Shown piece after piece: positions 35,120 to 43,501 of a stretch of DNA of 64,000 nucleotides. Under the pieces are notes generated by a model. That model saw nothing but the letters and a program-made list of their open reading frames with translations, ran no database searches and was not told the DNA's origin. Origin of the DNA: Candidatus Nitrosacidococcus sp. I8 (GTDB taxonomy: Bacteria; Pseudomonadota; Gammaproteobacteria; Nitrosococcales; Nitrosococcaceae); contig NZ_OX241534.1 in assembly GCF_945836005.1 (NCBI RefSeq), forward strand, positions 1,536,275 through 1,600,274, read 5' to 3'. Positions within the stretch are counted from its first letter, which is position 1; every line of letters begins with the position of its first letter. The position numbers and the translations under genes were made by a program.

Positions 35120-35407
35120 ATGACACTAAAACCCTCTGATGTTGAGCGTATCGCATACTTAGCACGGCTTGACATTAACACTAAAGATATTCCAGCTTAC
35201 ACTGAAAATTTGAGCCATATTCTTGAGTTTGTTGCACAAATGGATCAAGTAGATGTCTCAGGTATAACACCTATTTCCCATCCCTTAGGTGCTCATCAAC
35301 GACTACGTTCTGATGAAGTGACAGAGACAGATAAGCGAGAAGTATTTCAAATAAATGCTCCTAGCGTTGAAGCTGGTGTTTATCTTGTCCCTAAGGTTAT
35401 TGAATAA
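35120..35407 (+). CDS. gatC: Asp/Glu-tRNA amidotransferase subunit C
   Basis: Small scaffold subunit of GatCAB, which converts Asp-tRNA(Asn) and Glu-tRNA(Gln) to the amide forms. It has 95 residues and starts [20 protein letters not shown], the standard GatC N-terminus. The conserved belt region [20 protein letters not shown] and the C-terminal [16 protein letters not shown] are both present. It is 23 bp before gatA. The third subunit, gatB, is not in the window. Confidence 0.96.
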   Translation: MTLKPSDVERIAYLARLDINTKDIPAYTENLSHILEFVAQMDQVDVSGITPISHPLGAHQRLRSDEVTETDKREVFQINAPSVEAGVYLVPKVIE

Positions 35408-35430
35408 TTAAATTTTTTGGAAACCAGTTC

Positions 35431-36882
35431 ATGCATAATAAATCCTTAGTTCAGCTGGCTAAAGCTCTTAGAGCGGGTGAGTTCACCAGCCAAGAGTTGA
35501 CTCAGCACTACCTTGATCGGATTGAACAATTTGATAAGGATTTAAATAGCTTTATCACTATAGCTTCTGATTCTGCAATTACACAGGCGAAAGTTGCTGA
35601 TACGTTACTACAAAGAAATAAGGGTGGACCGTTGACAGGTATCCCTATTGCCCATAAAGATATTTTTTGCACTGCAGGGGTCAAGACAAGCTGTGGCTCT
35701 AAAATGCTAGATAATTTTATTGCACCCTATGATGCTACTGTAGTAACTCAGCTTAAAGCGGCGGGTGTTGTGTTACTAGGTAAGACAAATATGGATGAGT
35801 TTGCTATGGGCTCTAGTAATGAGACAAGTTTCTATGGCTCGGTAAAAAATCCTTGGGATCATAATAGGGTGCCTGGTGGCTCCTCTGGTGGTTCTGCAGC
35901 AGCAGTAGCTGCAAGATTAACACCTATGGCTACAGGGACGGATACAGGAGGATCGATTCGTCAACCTGCTTCTTTATGCGGTATTACTGGCTTAAAGCCT
36001 ACTTACGGTCGGGTATCTCGCTATGGGATGATTGCATTTGCCTCAAGTCTTGATCAAGGCGGCCCTATGACGCGTACTGCTGAGGATGCTGCTTTATTAT
36101 TAAGTAGTATGGCAGGGTTTGATAAAAAAGATTCTACATCTCTCAATGAACCAGTACCCTCCTATCTTGATTTTCTTGAAAATAGCCTTAAAGACGTGAA
36201 AATTGGAATTCCTAAAGAATATTTTGGTGAAGCATTATCCGCAGATGTGGGTGCGGTTATTGAGAGCGGAATTAAGGAATTTGAAAAATTAGGTGCTCAA
36301 ATTAAAGAAATTAGCTTACCTAATAGCCAACTGGTAGCACCTACTTATTATGTAGTAGCTCCTGCAGAGTGTTCTTCAAACCTTTCTCGATATGATGGGG
36401 TTCGCTTTGGTCATCGTTGTGGCGATCCTAAAGATTTGCTTGATCTCTATTGTCGATCTCGAGGAGAGGGATTTGGTGCTGAAGTTAAACGTCGTATTTT
36501 AATAGGTACGTATGTACTCTCTGCGGGCTATTATGATGCTTATTATCTTAAAGCACAAAAGTTACGCCATCTTATTAGCAATGATTTTAAGGAAGCATTT
36601 AACCAAGTAGATGTAATTATTAGTCCGACCTCGCCTTCTCCTGCTTTTAAGCTTGGAGAGAAGGTGGCTGATCCAGTTGCAATGTATTTAGCTGATATTT
36701 ACACCATTGGGGCAAATTTAGCAGGGCTACCGGCAATTTCAATTCCGGCTGGAATAAGCCATGAATTACCGGTAGGATTACAAATTATAGGTAATTATTT
36801 TGAGGAATCCAAATTGCTTAATATGGCACATCGCTATCAGCAAAACACTGACTGGCATCTAAAAACTCCGAAAGGATATTAA
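35431..36882 (+). CDS. gatA: Asp/Glu-tRNA amidotransferase subunit A
   Basis: Amidase-signature subunit that releases ammonia from glutamine or asparagine. It has 483 residues. The catalytic triad is visible as Lys in [14 protein letters not shown], the cis-Ser in [16 protein letters not shown], and the nucleophile-region glycine/serine run [31 protein letters not shown] is a typical GatA segment. It should work with GatC (adjacent) and GatB, but the gene after gatA is a nucleotide-sugar dehydrogenase, so the usual gatCAB operon is broken here. Confidence 0.97.
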   Translation: MHNKSLVQLAKALRAGEFTSQELTQHYLDRIEQFDKDLNSFITIASDSAITQAKVADTLLQRNKGGPLTGIPIAHKDIFCTAGVKTSCGSKMLDNFIAPYDATVVTQLKAAGVVLLGKTNMDEFAMGSSNETSFYGSVKNPWDHNRVPGGSSGGSAAAVAARLTPMATGTDTGGSIRQPASLCGITGLKPTYGRVSRYGMIAFASSLDQGGPMTRTAEDAALLLSSMAGFDKKDSTSLNEPVPSYLDFLENSLKDVKIGIPKEYFGEALSADVGAVIESGIKEFEKLGAQIKEISLPNSQLVAPTYYVVAPAECSSNLSRYDGVRFGHRCGDPKDLLDLYCRSRGEGFGAEVKRRILIGTYVLSAGYYDAYYLKAQKLRHLISNDFKEAFNQVDVIISPTSPSPAFKLGEKVADPVAMYLADIYTIGANLAGLPAISIPAGISHELPVGLQIIGNYFEESKLLNMAHRYQQNTDWHLKTPKGY

Positions 36883-36917
36883 AATTTTTCAATGGTTTTT
36901 TTAAGAAAAAATAAAAT

Positions 36918-38195
36918 ATGCAAACACTTACTCAAGTACATATTGGTATTATTGGTTTAGGTTATGTAGGGTTACCTTTAGCTGTAGAGTTTGGTAAAAA
37001 ATTTCCTACCCTAGGATTTGATATTAACTCTAAACGTATCTCTGAGCTAAAATCAGGGTTGGATCGTACCCTAGAAGTAGAACCTGAACTATTAGCTCAA
37101 GCTCACCAGCTTCAATACACAGATACGATACAAGATCTCGCTGTCTGTAATGTATATATCGTCACTGTGCCTACTCCCATTGATGAGCATAAGCGCCCAG
37201 ATTTTAAGCCTTTAGAATCAGCGAGCCGCACTGTAGGAAAGGTATTAAAAAAAGGAGATACAGTTGTTTTTGAATCTACTGTTTATCCTGGAGCCACTGA
37301 AGAAGTATGCGTTCCTATTTTAGAAAAAGAATCTGGACTCATTTATAATCAAGATTTTTTTGCAGGTTATAGTCCAGAGCGGATTAATCCAGGGGATAAA
37401 GAACACCGAGTAACTTCTATTCTTAAAGTTACTTCAGGATCAACACCAGAGGTGTCAGAATTTGTAAATAATCTTTATGCTAGCATAATCACTGCAGGTA
37501 CTCATAAGGCAAGTAGTATTCGTGTTGCAGAGGCAGCAAAGGTTATTGAAAATACTCAAAGAGATGTCAATATTGCTTTAATCAATGAACTGGCTATGCT
37601 GTTTTATCGCTTAGGAATTGATACTCAAGAAGTGCTCGCAGCAGCAGGAACGAAATGGAATTTTCTTCCCTTTCGTCCCGGTCTTGTAGGAGGGCATTGC
37701 ATTGGGATTGATCCTTACTATCTTACCCATAAAGCACAGGCAGTAGGCTATCAGCCTGAAATGATTTTAGCAGGCCGCCGAATTAATGATAGTATGGGTG
37801 GCTATGTAGCTAATCAGGTCGTCAAACTCATGACCCAAAATCGTCTCCATGTAGTTGATAGCAGGATTCTTATTTTAGGTCTTACTTTTAAAGAAGATTG
37901 TCCTGACTTGAGAAATACGAGAGTCATTGACATTATTGCTGATCTGGAAAGTTATCATGCTCAAGTTGATGTATATGATCCTTGGGTGGATGCTAAAGAG
38001 GCACAAGATGAATATGGACTTGCCATAGTCACTGATTTACGTCAAAACTACTATGATGGAATTATTCTAGCTGTTGCTCACCATCAATTTAAAGAAATGG
38101 GGATTGAACGTATACGAGCATTAGGAAAGTCTAAAAGTATTCTCTACGATGTAAAACATCTTTTACCTAAAGAAGGCGTTGATGGTCGACTTTAA
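36918..38195 (+). CDS. Nucleotide-sugar dehydrogenase (TviB/WbpO-like, UDP-GlcNAc type)
   Basis: NAD-dependent UDP-sugar 6-dehydrogenase, 425 residues. An N-terminal Rossmann motif [18 protein letters not shown] and [14 protein letters not shown] come first. The [13 protein letters not shown] loop, [11 protein letters not shown], and the catalytic Cys in [19 protein letters not shown] follow. The [20 protein letters not shown] segment resembles UDP-N-acetylglucosamine dehydrogenases of Vi antigen/O-antigen pathways more than UDP-glucose dehydrogenase; this is by eye. The next gene encodes an epimerase that would act on the resulting uronic acid. No glycosyltransferase or polymerase gene is adjacent. 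Confidence 0.88.
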   Translation: MQTLTQVHIGIIGLGYVGLPLAVEFGKKFPTLGFDINSKRISELKSGLDRTLEVEPELLAQAHQLQYTDTIQDLAVCNVYIVTVPTPIDEHKRPDFKPLESASRTVGKVLKKGDTVVFESTVYPGATEEVCVPILEKESGLIYNQDFFAGYSPERINPGDKEHRVTSILKVTSGSTPEVSEFVNNLYASIITAGTHKASSIRVAEAAKVIENTQRDVNIALINELAMLFYRLGIDTQEVLAAAGTKWNFLPFRPGLVGGHCIGIDPYYLTHKAQAVGYQPEMILAGRRINDSMGGYVANQVVKLMTQNRLHVVDSRILILGLTFKEDCPDLRNTRVIDIIADLESYHAQVDVYDPWVDAKEAQDEYGLAIVTDLRQNYYDGIILAVAHHQFKEMGIERIRALGKSKSILYDVKHLLPKEGVDGRL

Positions 38196-38233
38196 AGGCC
38201 ATTTACCAAAATTCACCTTGTAAGTAAATAACC

Positions 38234-39244
38234 ATGACAAAAACTGTAGTTACTGGCAGTGCTGGTTTTATTGGATCAGCGTTGACTAAAAAATTACTTG
38301 ATAGGGGCGATGAAGTTATCGGGATTGATAACATCAATAACTATTATGATGTAAATTTGAAACTCGCTCGTCTTGCTCACTTTCAATCCCATCCTGCTTT
38401 TACTGAAGCCCGTATTCACTTAGAGGATCGAGCTGCAATAGATTCTTTATTTGCTCAACATAAACCTCAACGAGTTGTTAACTTAGCAGCTCAGGCAGGC
38501 GTTCGTTATTCCTTAGAAAATCCTTATTCCTATGTGGATAGTAATTTACAGGGATTTATTAATATCTTAGAAAATTGTCGTCACCATGAAATTGAACATC
38601 TTGTATTTGCTTCTAGTAGTTCTGTTTATGGGGCAAATACAAAAATGCCCTATTCTACCCATGATAATGTAGATCATCCTTTGAGTCTTTATGCGGCTAC
38701 TAAAAAAGCCAATGAACTCATGGCTCATAGCTATAGCCATCTTTATCGTCTACCTACTACGGGGTTACGTTTTTTTACCGTATATGGTCCTTGGGGACGA
38801 CCAGATATGGCACTTTTTAAATTTACCCGTAATATTCTTAAAAATAAACCTATTGATATTTATAACTATGGAAATCACCAGCGAGATTTTACCTACATTG
38901 ATGATATCGTTGAGGGTGTCATTCGTACCCTAGATCATATTCCAAGTCCTGATTCTAGCTGGAATGGAAATCACCCAAACTCCAGCTCAAGTACTGCACC
39001 CTATCGTTTATATAACATTGGTAATCATCAGCCAGTAGAGCTTTTAGAGTTTATTCGAACTTTAGAGGAATGTTTAGGGCGTACCGCAGAAAAGAATATG
39101 CTACCAATGCAGGCAGGGGATGTACCAGCAACTTATGCAGATGTAGATGATTTAATGAAAGATGTAGGGTTTTGTCCTGCTACCTCTATTCAAGATGGGA
39201 TAACTAATTTTGTTGCTTGGTATAAGGATTATTTTAAAATCTAA
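38234..39244 (+). CDS. NAD-dependent UDP-uronate 4-epimerase family protein
   Basis: Extended short-chain dehydrogenase of 336 residues. The cofactor motif is VTGSAGFIGSALTKKLL, and DNINNYYDVNLKLARL is typical of UDP-glucuronate 4-epimerases. The catalytic Ser region is FASSSSVYGANTKMPYS, and Tyr-x-x-x-Lys is YAATKKANELMAHSYS. RFFTVYGPWGRPDMALFKF matches the CapI/LpsL group closely. The nucleotide-sugar dehydrogenase 38 bp upstream would supply its substrate. Together they likely make an activated galacturonic-type sugar for capsule or lipopolysaccharide. Confidence 0.88.
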   Translation: MTKTVVTGSAGFIGSALTKKLLDRGDEVIGIDNINNYYDVNLKLARLAHFQSHPAFTEARIHLEDRAAIDSLFAQHKPQRVVNLAAQAGVRYSLENPYSYVDSNLQGFINILENCRHHEIEHLVFASSSSVYGANTKMPYSTHDNVDHPLSLYAATKKANELMAHSYSHLYRLPTTGLRFFTVYGPWGRPDMALFKFTRNILKNKPIDIYNYGNHQRDFTYIDDIVEGVIRTLDHIPSPDSSWNGNHPNSSSSTAPYRLYNIGNHQPVELLEFIRTLEECLGRTAEKNMLPMQAGDVPATYADVDDLMKDVGFCPATSIQDGITNFVAWYKDYFKI

Positions 39245-39287
39245 GATATAGTATTTCTTTTTATAAAGTATCACCTATTGTTTTAGG

Positions 39288-39668
39288 GTGAGAAAACAAT
39301 ATCATCTCCGTAATAGTGCTGATGGAATCTTAGCTTGGGATATTCATAAGTTAATTATTCTTACCTCTACTCTGAGAGTAGAATCTATACCCATCAATAC
39401 TATATCTGAATTAGATGAATCTTATTGGTATAGTAATAACGATGAAATACCATCCTGTAGATCAATTGCCAATCATATGCGTTTGGTACAAGAAGCAAAT
39501 CTTATCTATCCGATTATTTTATGCCCTAATAGGCGAGTGATGGATGGTATGCATCGAGTTGTAAAAGCTTTATTAGAAGATCATACTCATATCTATGGGT
39601 ATTTCTTACCAATACTACCAGATCCAGATTATGTAATTACTGATCCTAAAGACTTACCTTATCTATAA
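39288..39668 (+). CDS. ParB/Srx-fold small protein of unknown function
   Basis: 126 residues from GTG 39288; the frame is open only seven codons further upstream and has no better start. The N-terminus (RKQYHLRNSADGILAWDIHKLI) and the core YPIILCPNRRVMDGMHRVVKAL stand out. The latter matches the ParB-like/sulfiredoxin nucleotide-binding motif (ILCxxxRVxDGxHR). It lacks a helix-turn-helix domain, so it is not a plasmid-partition ParB. It may be a single-domain kinase/CTPase-like switch; no function is assigned. It lies between the sugar genes and rpmB without clear operon links. Confidence 0.72.
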   Translation: MRKQYHLRNSADGILAWDIHKLIILTSTLRVESIPINTISELDESYWYSNNDEIPSCRSIANHMRLVQEANLIYPIILCPNRRVMDGMHRVVKALLEDHTHIYGYFLPILPDPDYVITDPKDLPYL

Positions 39669-39926
39669 ATACTATAAGGTATACAACTATCCTCTCTTAT
39701 GAGAACTAGGATTGTTTTATTAGAATTAAATAGAAAAAATTGGAATAAGAAAGAAGACTCGTTTAGAATTAGGGAAATATACTACTTACTCTGGTAGTTT
39801 AGCTAAAATCTATTAAATTAATATTTCGAATACTTTCCGCTGCTGGATATTAATAGGTTTTAGATAAGAATTAATAAAACTAAGGGGATAACCCTACTTT
39901 TTGAATATAGCTAGGAATAATTAAAA

Positions 39927-40163
39927 ATGTCAAAGGTATGTCAGGTAACAGGGAAACGCCCTATGAGTGGTAATAATGTTTCCCACGCTAATAATAAAAC
40001 AAGGCGTCGTTTTTTACCTAATCTTCACCATCATAAATTATGGGTAGAAAGTGAAAAGCGCTGGGTAAGATTAAGGATAAGCAGTAAAGGGCTTCGTATT
40101 ATTGATAAACTAGGGATTGATCACGTTTTATCTGATATACGTGCTCGTGGAGAAAGGGTATAA
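39927..40163 (+). CDS. rpmB: 50S ribosomal protein L28
   Basis: Structural protein of the large ribosomal subunit, 78 residues. It begins [20 protein letters not shown], followed by [20 protein letters not shown], the typical zinc-free L28 sequence. The start ATG 39927 agrees with the family. It is 12 bp before rpmG, the invariant partner. The preceding 258 bp hold no gene; they should contain the rpmBG promoter, but I cannot pick one with confidence. Confidence 0.97.
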   Translation: MSKVCQVTGKRPMSGNNVSHANNKTRRRFLPNLHHHKLWVESEKRWVRLRISSKGLRIIDKLGIDHVLSDIRARGERV

Positions 40164-40175
40164 GAGGTAATTTTT

Positions 40176-40331
40176 ATGCGAGATAAAATTAAATTAGTTT
40201 CTAGTGCAGGCACTGGTCACTACTATACGACTACTAAAAATAAACGCACCACTCCAGAGAAGTTAGAGATGAAAAAATACGATCCTGTAGTGCGCAAACA
40301 TGTGCTTTATAAAGAGGCAAAAATTAAGTAA
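40176..40331 (+). CDS. rpmG: 50S ribosomal protein L33
   Basis: 51-residue ribosomal protein. It starts [20 protein letters not shown] and continues with [20 protein letters not shown], ending [10 protein letters not shown]. There is no CxxC pair, so this is the zinc-independent form. AAGAGG lies upstream of ATG 40176 as a Shine-Dalgarno. It is the second gene of rpmBG and is followed by a strong terminator. Confidence 0.97.
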   Translation: MRDKIKLVSSAGTGHYYTTTKNKRTTPEKLEMKKYDPVVRKHVLYKEAKIK

Positions 40332-40363
40332 ATTATTTTTGTTTCTTAATTTTTCGCTTAAGG

Positions 40364-40393
40364 AAAAAACCCGCTAATATAGCGGGTTTTTTT
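40364..40393. terminator. Bidirectional intrinsic terminator after rpmG
   Basis: AAAAAACCCGCTA (40364-40376) and TAGCGGGTTTTTT pair perfectly around a 3-nt loop. There is a T-run on the plus strand (40387-40393) and an A-run on the other side, which becomes a T-run on the minus strand. It separates rpmBG from the convergent desaturase gene and should end transcription in both directions. Confidence 0.9.
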
Positions 40394-40418
40394 AGGGAGC
40401 TGCTTTGCAAGTTTATTT

Positions 40419-41588
40419 TTATGCTTGCTGTAGAGAATATCCTTTAAGAGAAAAGGCAAAATCCTCAAGAGCTTTAATCCCAGATTGTTCTGCTTGACGG
40501 CACCATTCTTGAAGGGCTTGTAGGAGAGCTTCTTGGTTTGACCAAGCTTGGGTCCAAATTCCCTGCAATTGTTGACGGAAGCGATAAACCGTTTCTAATT
40601 TTTGGTTCTGCTGGATCATGTTAGCCAGTTTTGCTTGATCTTTAGAATCTACCAAGACGCTATTACGGATGAGCCAGTTCTTAGCTTGCTGATATAACTG
40701 CTTACCTGAGAAGTGATTAGCCTCTTCCTTAAGTACAGGGATAATCACTTTCTTACCATAAGTGGTAATCAAGTGAAACCGATGAGCAATGACCGCACGC
40801 ACGGTATCCTGATCAACATCCCGTTTATCAAACCGAACACGTAATTTAGGGGCAACTTTCTTTACTTTAATTAAACCTAATGCTTTAAACAGACGGATAT
40901 ACATCCAGCCAATATCAAACTCATACCATTTTGAAGAAAGCTTCGCTGAGCTGCCATAAGCATGATGGTTGTTATGTAATTCTTCTCCACCAATCAAAAT
41001 TCCCCAAGGAATAAGATTAGTAGAAGCGTCTACCACTTCATAACTACGATATCCCCAATAGTGACCCAAGCCATTAATCACACCTGCTGCAAAGAAAGGA
41101 ATCCAAATCATTTGAACTACCCACACTAAAACTCCAGACACACCAAATAGTACTAAGTCCAATAGTAACATAAGGACAATGCCTGAATTACCATGCTTTG
41201 CATAGAGATGATTTTCCATCCAGTCATCTGGGGTACCATGACCGTACTGGTCATTTGTTTTTTGATCTTTGGCTGATATCCGGTATACATCAGCACCTTG
41301 CCAAAGTACTCTATTAATTCCTAAAATTTGTGGACTATGAGGATCGTCTTGGCTTTCGCATTTGGCATGATGTTTACGATGTACTGCTACCCATTGTTTT
41401 GTAATAATACCCGTGGTTAGCCAAAGCCAGAATCTAAAAAAATGAGCAAGCCACGGATGAAGGTCTAAGGCACGATGAGCTTGATGTCGATGAAGGTAAA
41501 TCGTTACACTAATAATTGTTATATGGGTTAATAGTAGTGCAACTGCTACATATCCCCAAAAGGATAAATTGAGTAGACCAAAAAACAT
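40419..41588 (-). CDS. Acyl-lipid/acyl-CoA delta-9 fatty acid desaturase with C-terminal extension
   Basis: Membrane di-iron desaturase, 389 residues. The three histidine boxes are HRHQAH (near residue 34), HRKHHAKCESQDDPH and ELHNNHHAYGS, with hydrophobic segments between. From about residue 245 a roughly 140-residue tail is present. It is hydrophilic and helical, and ends LQEWCRQAEQSGIKALEDFA-like (WCRQAEQSGIKALEDFAFSL). To my eye it resembles the C-terminus of ISL3-type transposases, a feature I recall being annotated on related gammaproteobacterial DesA proteins. It makes unsaturated membrane lipids aerobically. It is divergent from the ABC operon across 178 bp. Confidence 0.9.
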   Translation of the reverse strand: MFFGLLNLSFWGYVAVALLLTHITIISVTIYLHRHQAHRALDLHPWLAHFFRFWLWLTTGIITKQWVAVHRKHHAKCESQDDPHSPQILGINRVLWQGADVYRISAKDQKTNDQYGHGTPDDWMENHLYAKHGNSGIVLMLLLDLVLFGVSGVLVWVVQMIWIPFFAAGVINGLGHYWGYRSYEVVDASTNLIPWGILIGGEELHNNHHAYGSSAKLSSKWYEFDIGWMYIRLFKALGLIKVKKVAPKLRVRFDKRDVDQDTVRAVIAHRFHLITTYGKKVIIPVLKEEANHFSGKQLYQQAKNWLIRNSVLVDSKDQAKLANMIQQNQKLETVYRFRQQLQGIWTQAWSNQEALLQALQEWCRQAEQSGIKALEDFAFSLKGYSLQQA

Positions 41589-41766
41589 AAGTTTAATCTC
41601 CGCTTTTTGTTTTTTTTTAATAATTATTTCAAATAATGTACTTAGAATACTATAATAGTAAGATCTTGGGCTACTGTTCTTAGTAATTTTTTATTTTATT
41701 CAAACATTTTAAGCCCGTATTATTAATAAACATTAATCGGAAATAATACAAATAGATACTATTTTT

Positions 41767-42720
41767 ATGGATCAAGATACACTTATACGTGCAGAACAGC
41801 TCTATCGGTACTACGGTGGTTATTGTGCTGTTAAGGAAGTTAGTTTTGATGTTCGTAGAGGTGAAGTGCTGGGTTTTCTAGGCCCTAATGGGGCTGGAAA
41901 ATCCACCACAATGCAAATGCTTACTGGAAATCTAGCTCCTAGTGCTGGGCAAATTTGGATTAATGGGGTTGATTTGCTTGATCAACCTAAAAAGGCAAAA
42001 AAAAGCTTAGGCTACCTCCCCGAAGATCCTCCTCTCTACCGAGATTTAACAGTTAAAGAATACCTTTCATTTTGTGCACGTATTAATCGCATACCAGATA
42101 ATCAGCAAGCAAAAGCGGTCATGACTGCTGTTGATCGGTGTGGCTTAAACAATGTCTATGAAAGACTTATTGGCAATCTATCTAAAGGGTATCAGCAACG
42201 GGTAGGTATTGCCCAAGCTATTATCCACTCTCCGCCTGTGATTATTTTAGATGAACCTACAGTGGGTTTAGACCCAATTCAAATCCGTGAAATTAGAGAT
42301 CTGATTCGACAATTAGCACAAGAACACAGCGTAATTATCTCTACCCACATTTTGCCAGAAGTTCAGACTATTTGTGATCGAGTACAGATTATTAACCAAG
42401 GTGAACTCGTATTAACAGATACTATTGAAGGACTAAGTCATCGGATGGATTCTTCTAGTATTTTTGTACGGTTTAACCAGCCTCCACAAAAAGAAATCCT
42501 GATGTCTCTTAAAGGGGTGAATCAAGTTACCACTGAAGAAGATGGTCAAATTCGCATCAGTTATAACCCTGAACAAGATCCTATTGATGAATTGGTAGCT
42601 CGTGCAGCTAATGAAGGTTGGTGTTTACGAGAACTTACCCCAGAGCGACATAGTTTAGAGGAAATATTTGTTGCTATCACACAGCAGAACCAAACGCAAC
42701 AGGAGGCTATTTCAGGATGA
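41767..42720 (+). CDS. ABC transporter ATPase (GldA/NatA-like)
   Basis: ATP-binding subunit of 317 residues. Walker A is GPNGAGKSTT, the Q-loop region is LGYLPEDPPLYRDLTV, the signature is LSKGYQQRVGIAQA, Walker B is VIILDEPTVGLD and the H-loop is ISTHILPE. The ~80-residue C-terminal region after the ATPase core is typical of this exporter class. Its stop overlaps the permease start by 4 bp. The four-gene set (ATPase, permease, GldG-like, DUF4340) resembles the GldA-GldF-GldG set of Bacteroidetes, but in gammaproteobacteria its substrate is unknown; gliding is not implied. Confidence 0.92.
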   Translation: MDQDTLIRAEQLYRYYGGYCAVKEVSFDVRRGEVLGFLGPNGAGKSTTMQMLTGNLAPSAGQIWINGVDLLDQPKKAKKSLGYLPEDPPLYRDLTVKEYLSFCARINRIPDNQQAKAVMTAVDRCGLNNVYERLIGNLSKGYQQRVGIAQAIIHSPPVIILDEPTVGLDPIQIREIRDLIRQLAQEHSVIISTHILPEVQTICDRVQIINQGELVLTDTIEGLSHRMDSSSIFVRFNQPPQKEILMSLKGVNQVTTEEDGQIRISYNPEQDPIDELVARAANEGWCLRELTPERHSLEEIFVAITQQNQTQQEAISG

Positions 42721-43472
42721 TTTTAACGATTGCTTTGCATGAATTACGTCGCCTTTTTCTTTCCCCTTTAGCTTGGGTCACCCTTGCAGTTACCCAAATC
42801 CTTTTAGGGTATATGTTTTTAGCTCAAGTATCTTACTTTAAGCAGCTTCAACCCCAACTTATGGGAATGCCAGAGGCTCCTGGAGTCACTGAAGTAGTGG
42901 CTATGCCCATGTTTCAAAATGCAGCAGTGATAATGCTACTCATTGCCCCTTTAATGACAATGCGTTTAATTGCTGATGAAAGACATAGCCGTACCCTTGC
43001 TTTATTGTTTTCAGCCCCTTTATCCATGACTGAAATCGTGTTAGGAAAATACTTAGGCACACTTATTTTTTTTGCTATTATGGCATTACTACTCCTGTTA
43101 ATGCCTTTATCTCTTTTATTTGGTGGACCTCTTGATTTAGGACTTTTGGCTTCAGGAGCACTTGGGCTAGGCTTGTTACTCGCTAGCTTTGCTGCAATTG
43201 GTTTATTTTTATCTTCGCTTACGCAACAAGCTATCGTTGCGGCTACAGGTTCTTTTGGTGTGCTTCTCCTACTCTGGATTATTGATTGGATAGGCAGTAG
43301 TGGCGTTTTAGAGAGAGGAAGCGAAATATTTACCTACCTGTCCTTACTCCATCACTATCAAGCTCTAGTCGAAGGTCAATTTAATAGTAGCGATATTATT
43401 TATTATCTGCTCATCGTCACTACCTTTTTAGTGCTTAGTATTCGCCGGCTTGATTCAGATCGGCTCTATTGA
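42717..43472 (+). CDS. ABC transporter permease (GldF-like ABC-2 type)
   Basis: Six-helix ABC-2 permease of 251 residues. It starts MILTIALHELRRLFLSPLAW and contains ADERHSRTLALLFSAPLSMT followed by EIVLGKYLGT, the standard cytoplasmic coupling region of this family. Hydrophobic helices follow through IVAATGSFGVLLLLWIIDWI. It overlaps the ATPase gene by 4 bp (ATGA). It is followed by the GldG-like gene 29 bp later. Confidence 0.92.
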   Translation: MILTIALHELRRLFLSPLAWVTLAVTQILLGYMFLAQVSYFKQLQPQLMGMPEAPGVTEVVAMPMFQNAAVIMLLIAPLMTMRLIADERHSRTLALLFSAPLSMTEIVLGKYLGTLIFFAIMALLLLLMPLSLLFGGPLDLGLLASGALGLGLLLASFAAIGLFLSSLTQQAIVAATGSFGVLLLLWIIDWIGSSGVLERGSEIFTYLSLLHHYQALVEGQFNSSDIIYYLLIVTTFLVLSIRRLDSDRLY

Positions 43473-43501
43473 TTAACAGTAAAAATTCATACTAAAAGCA
43501 T

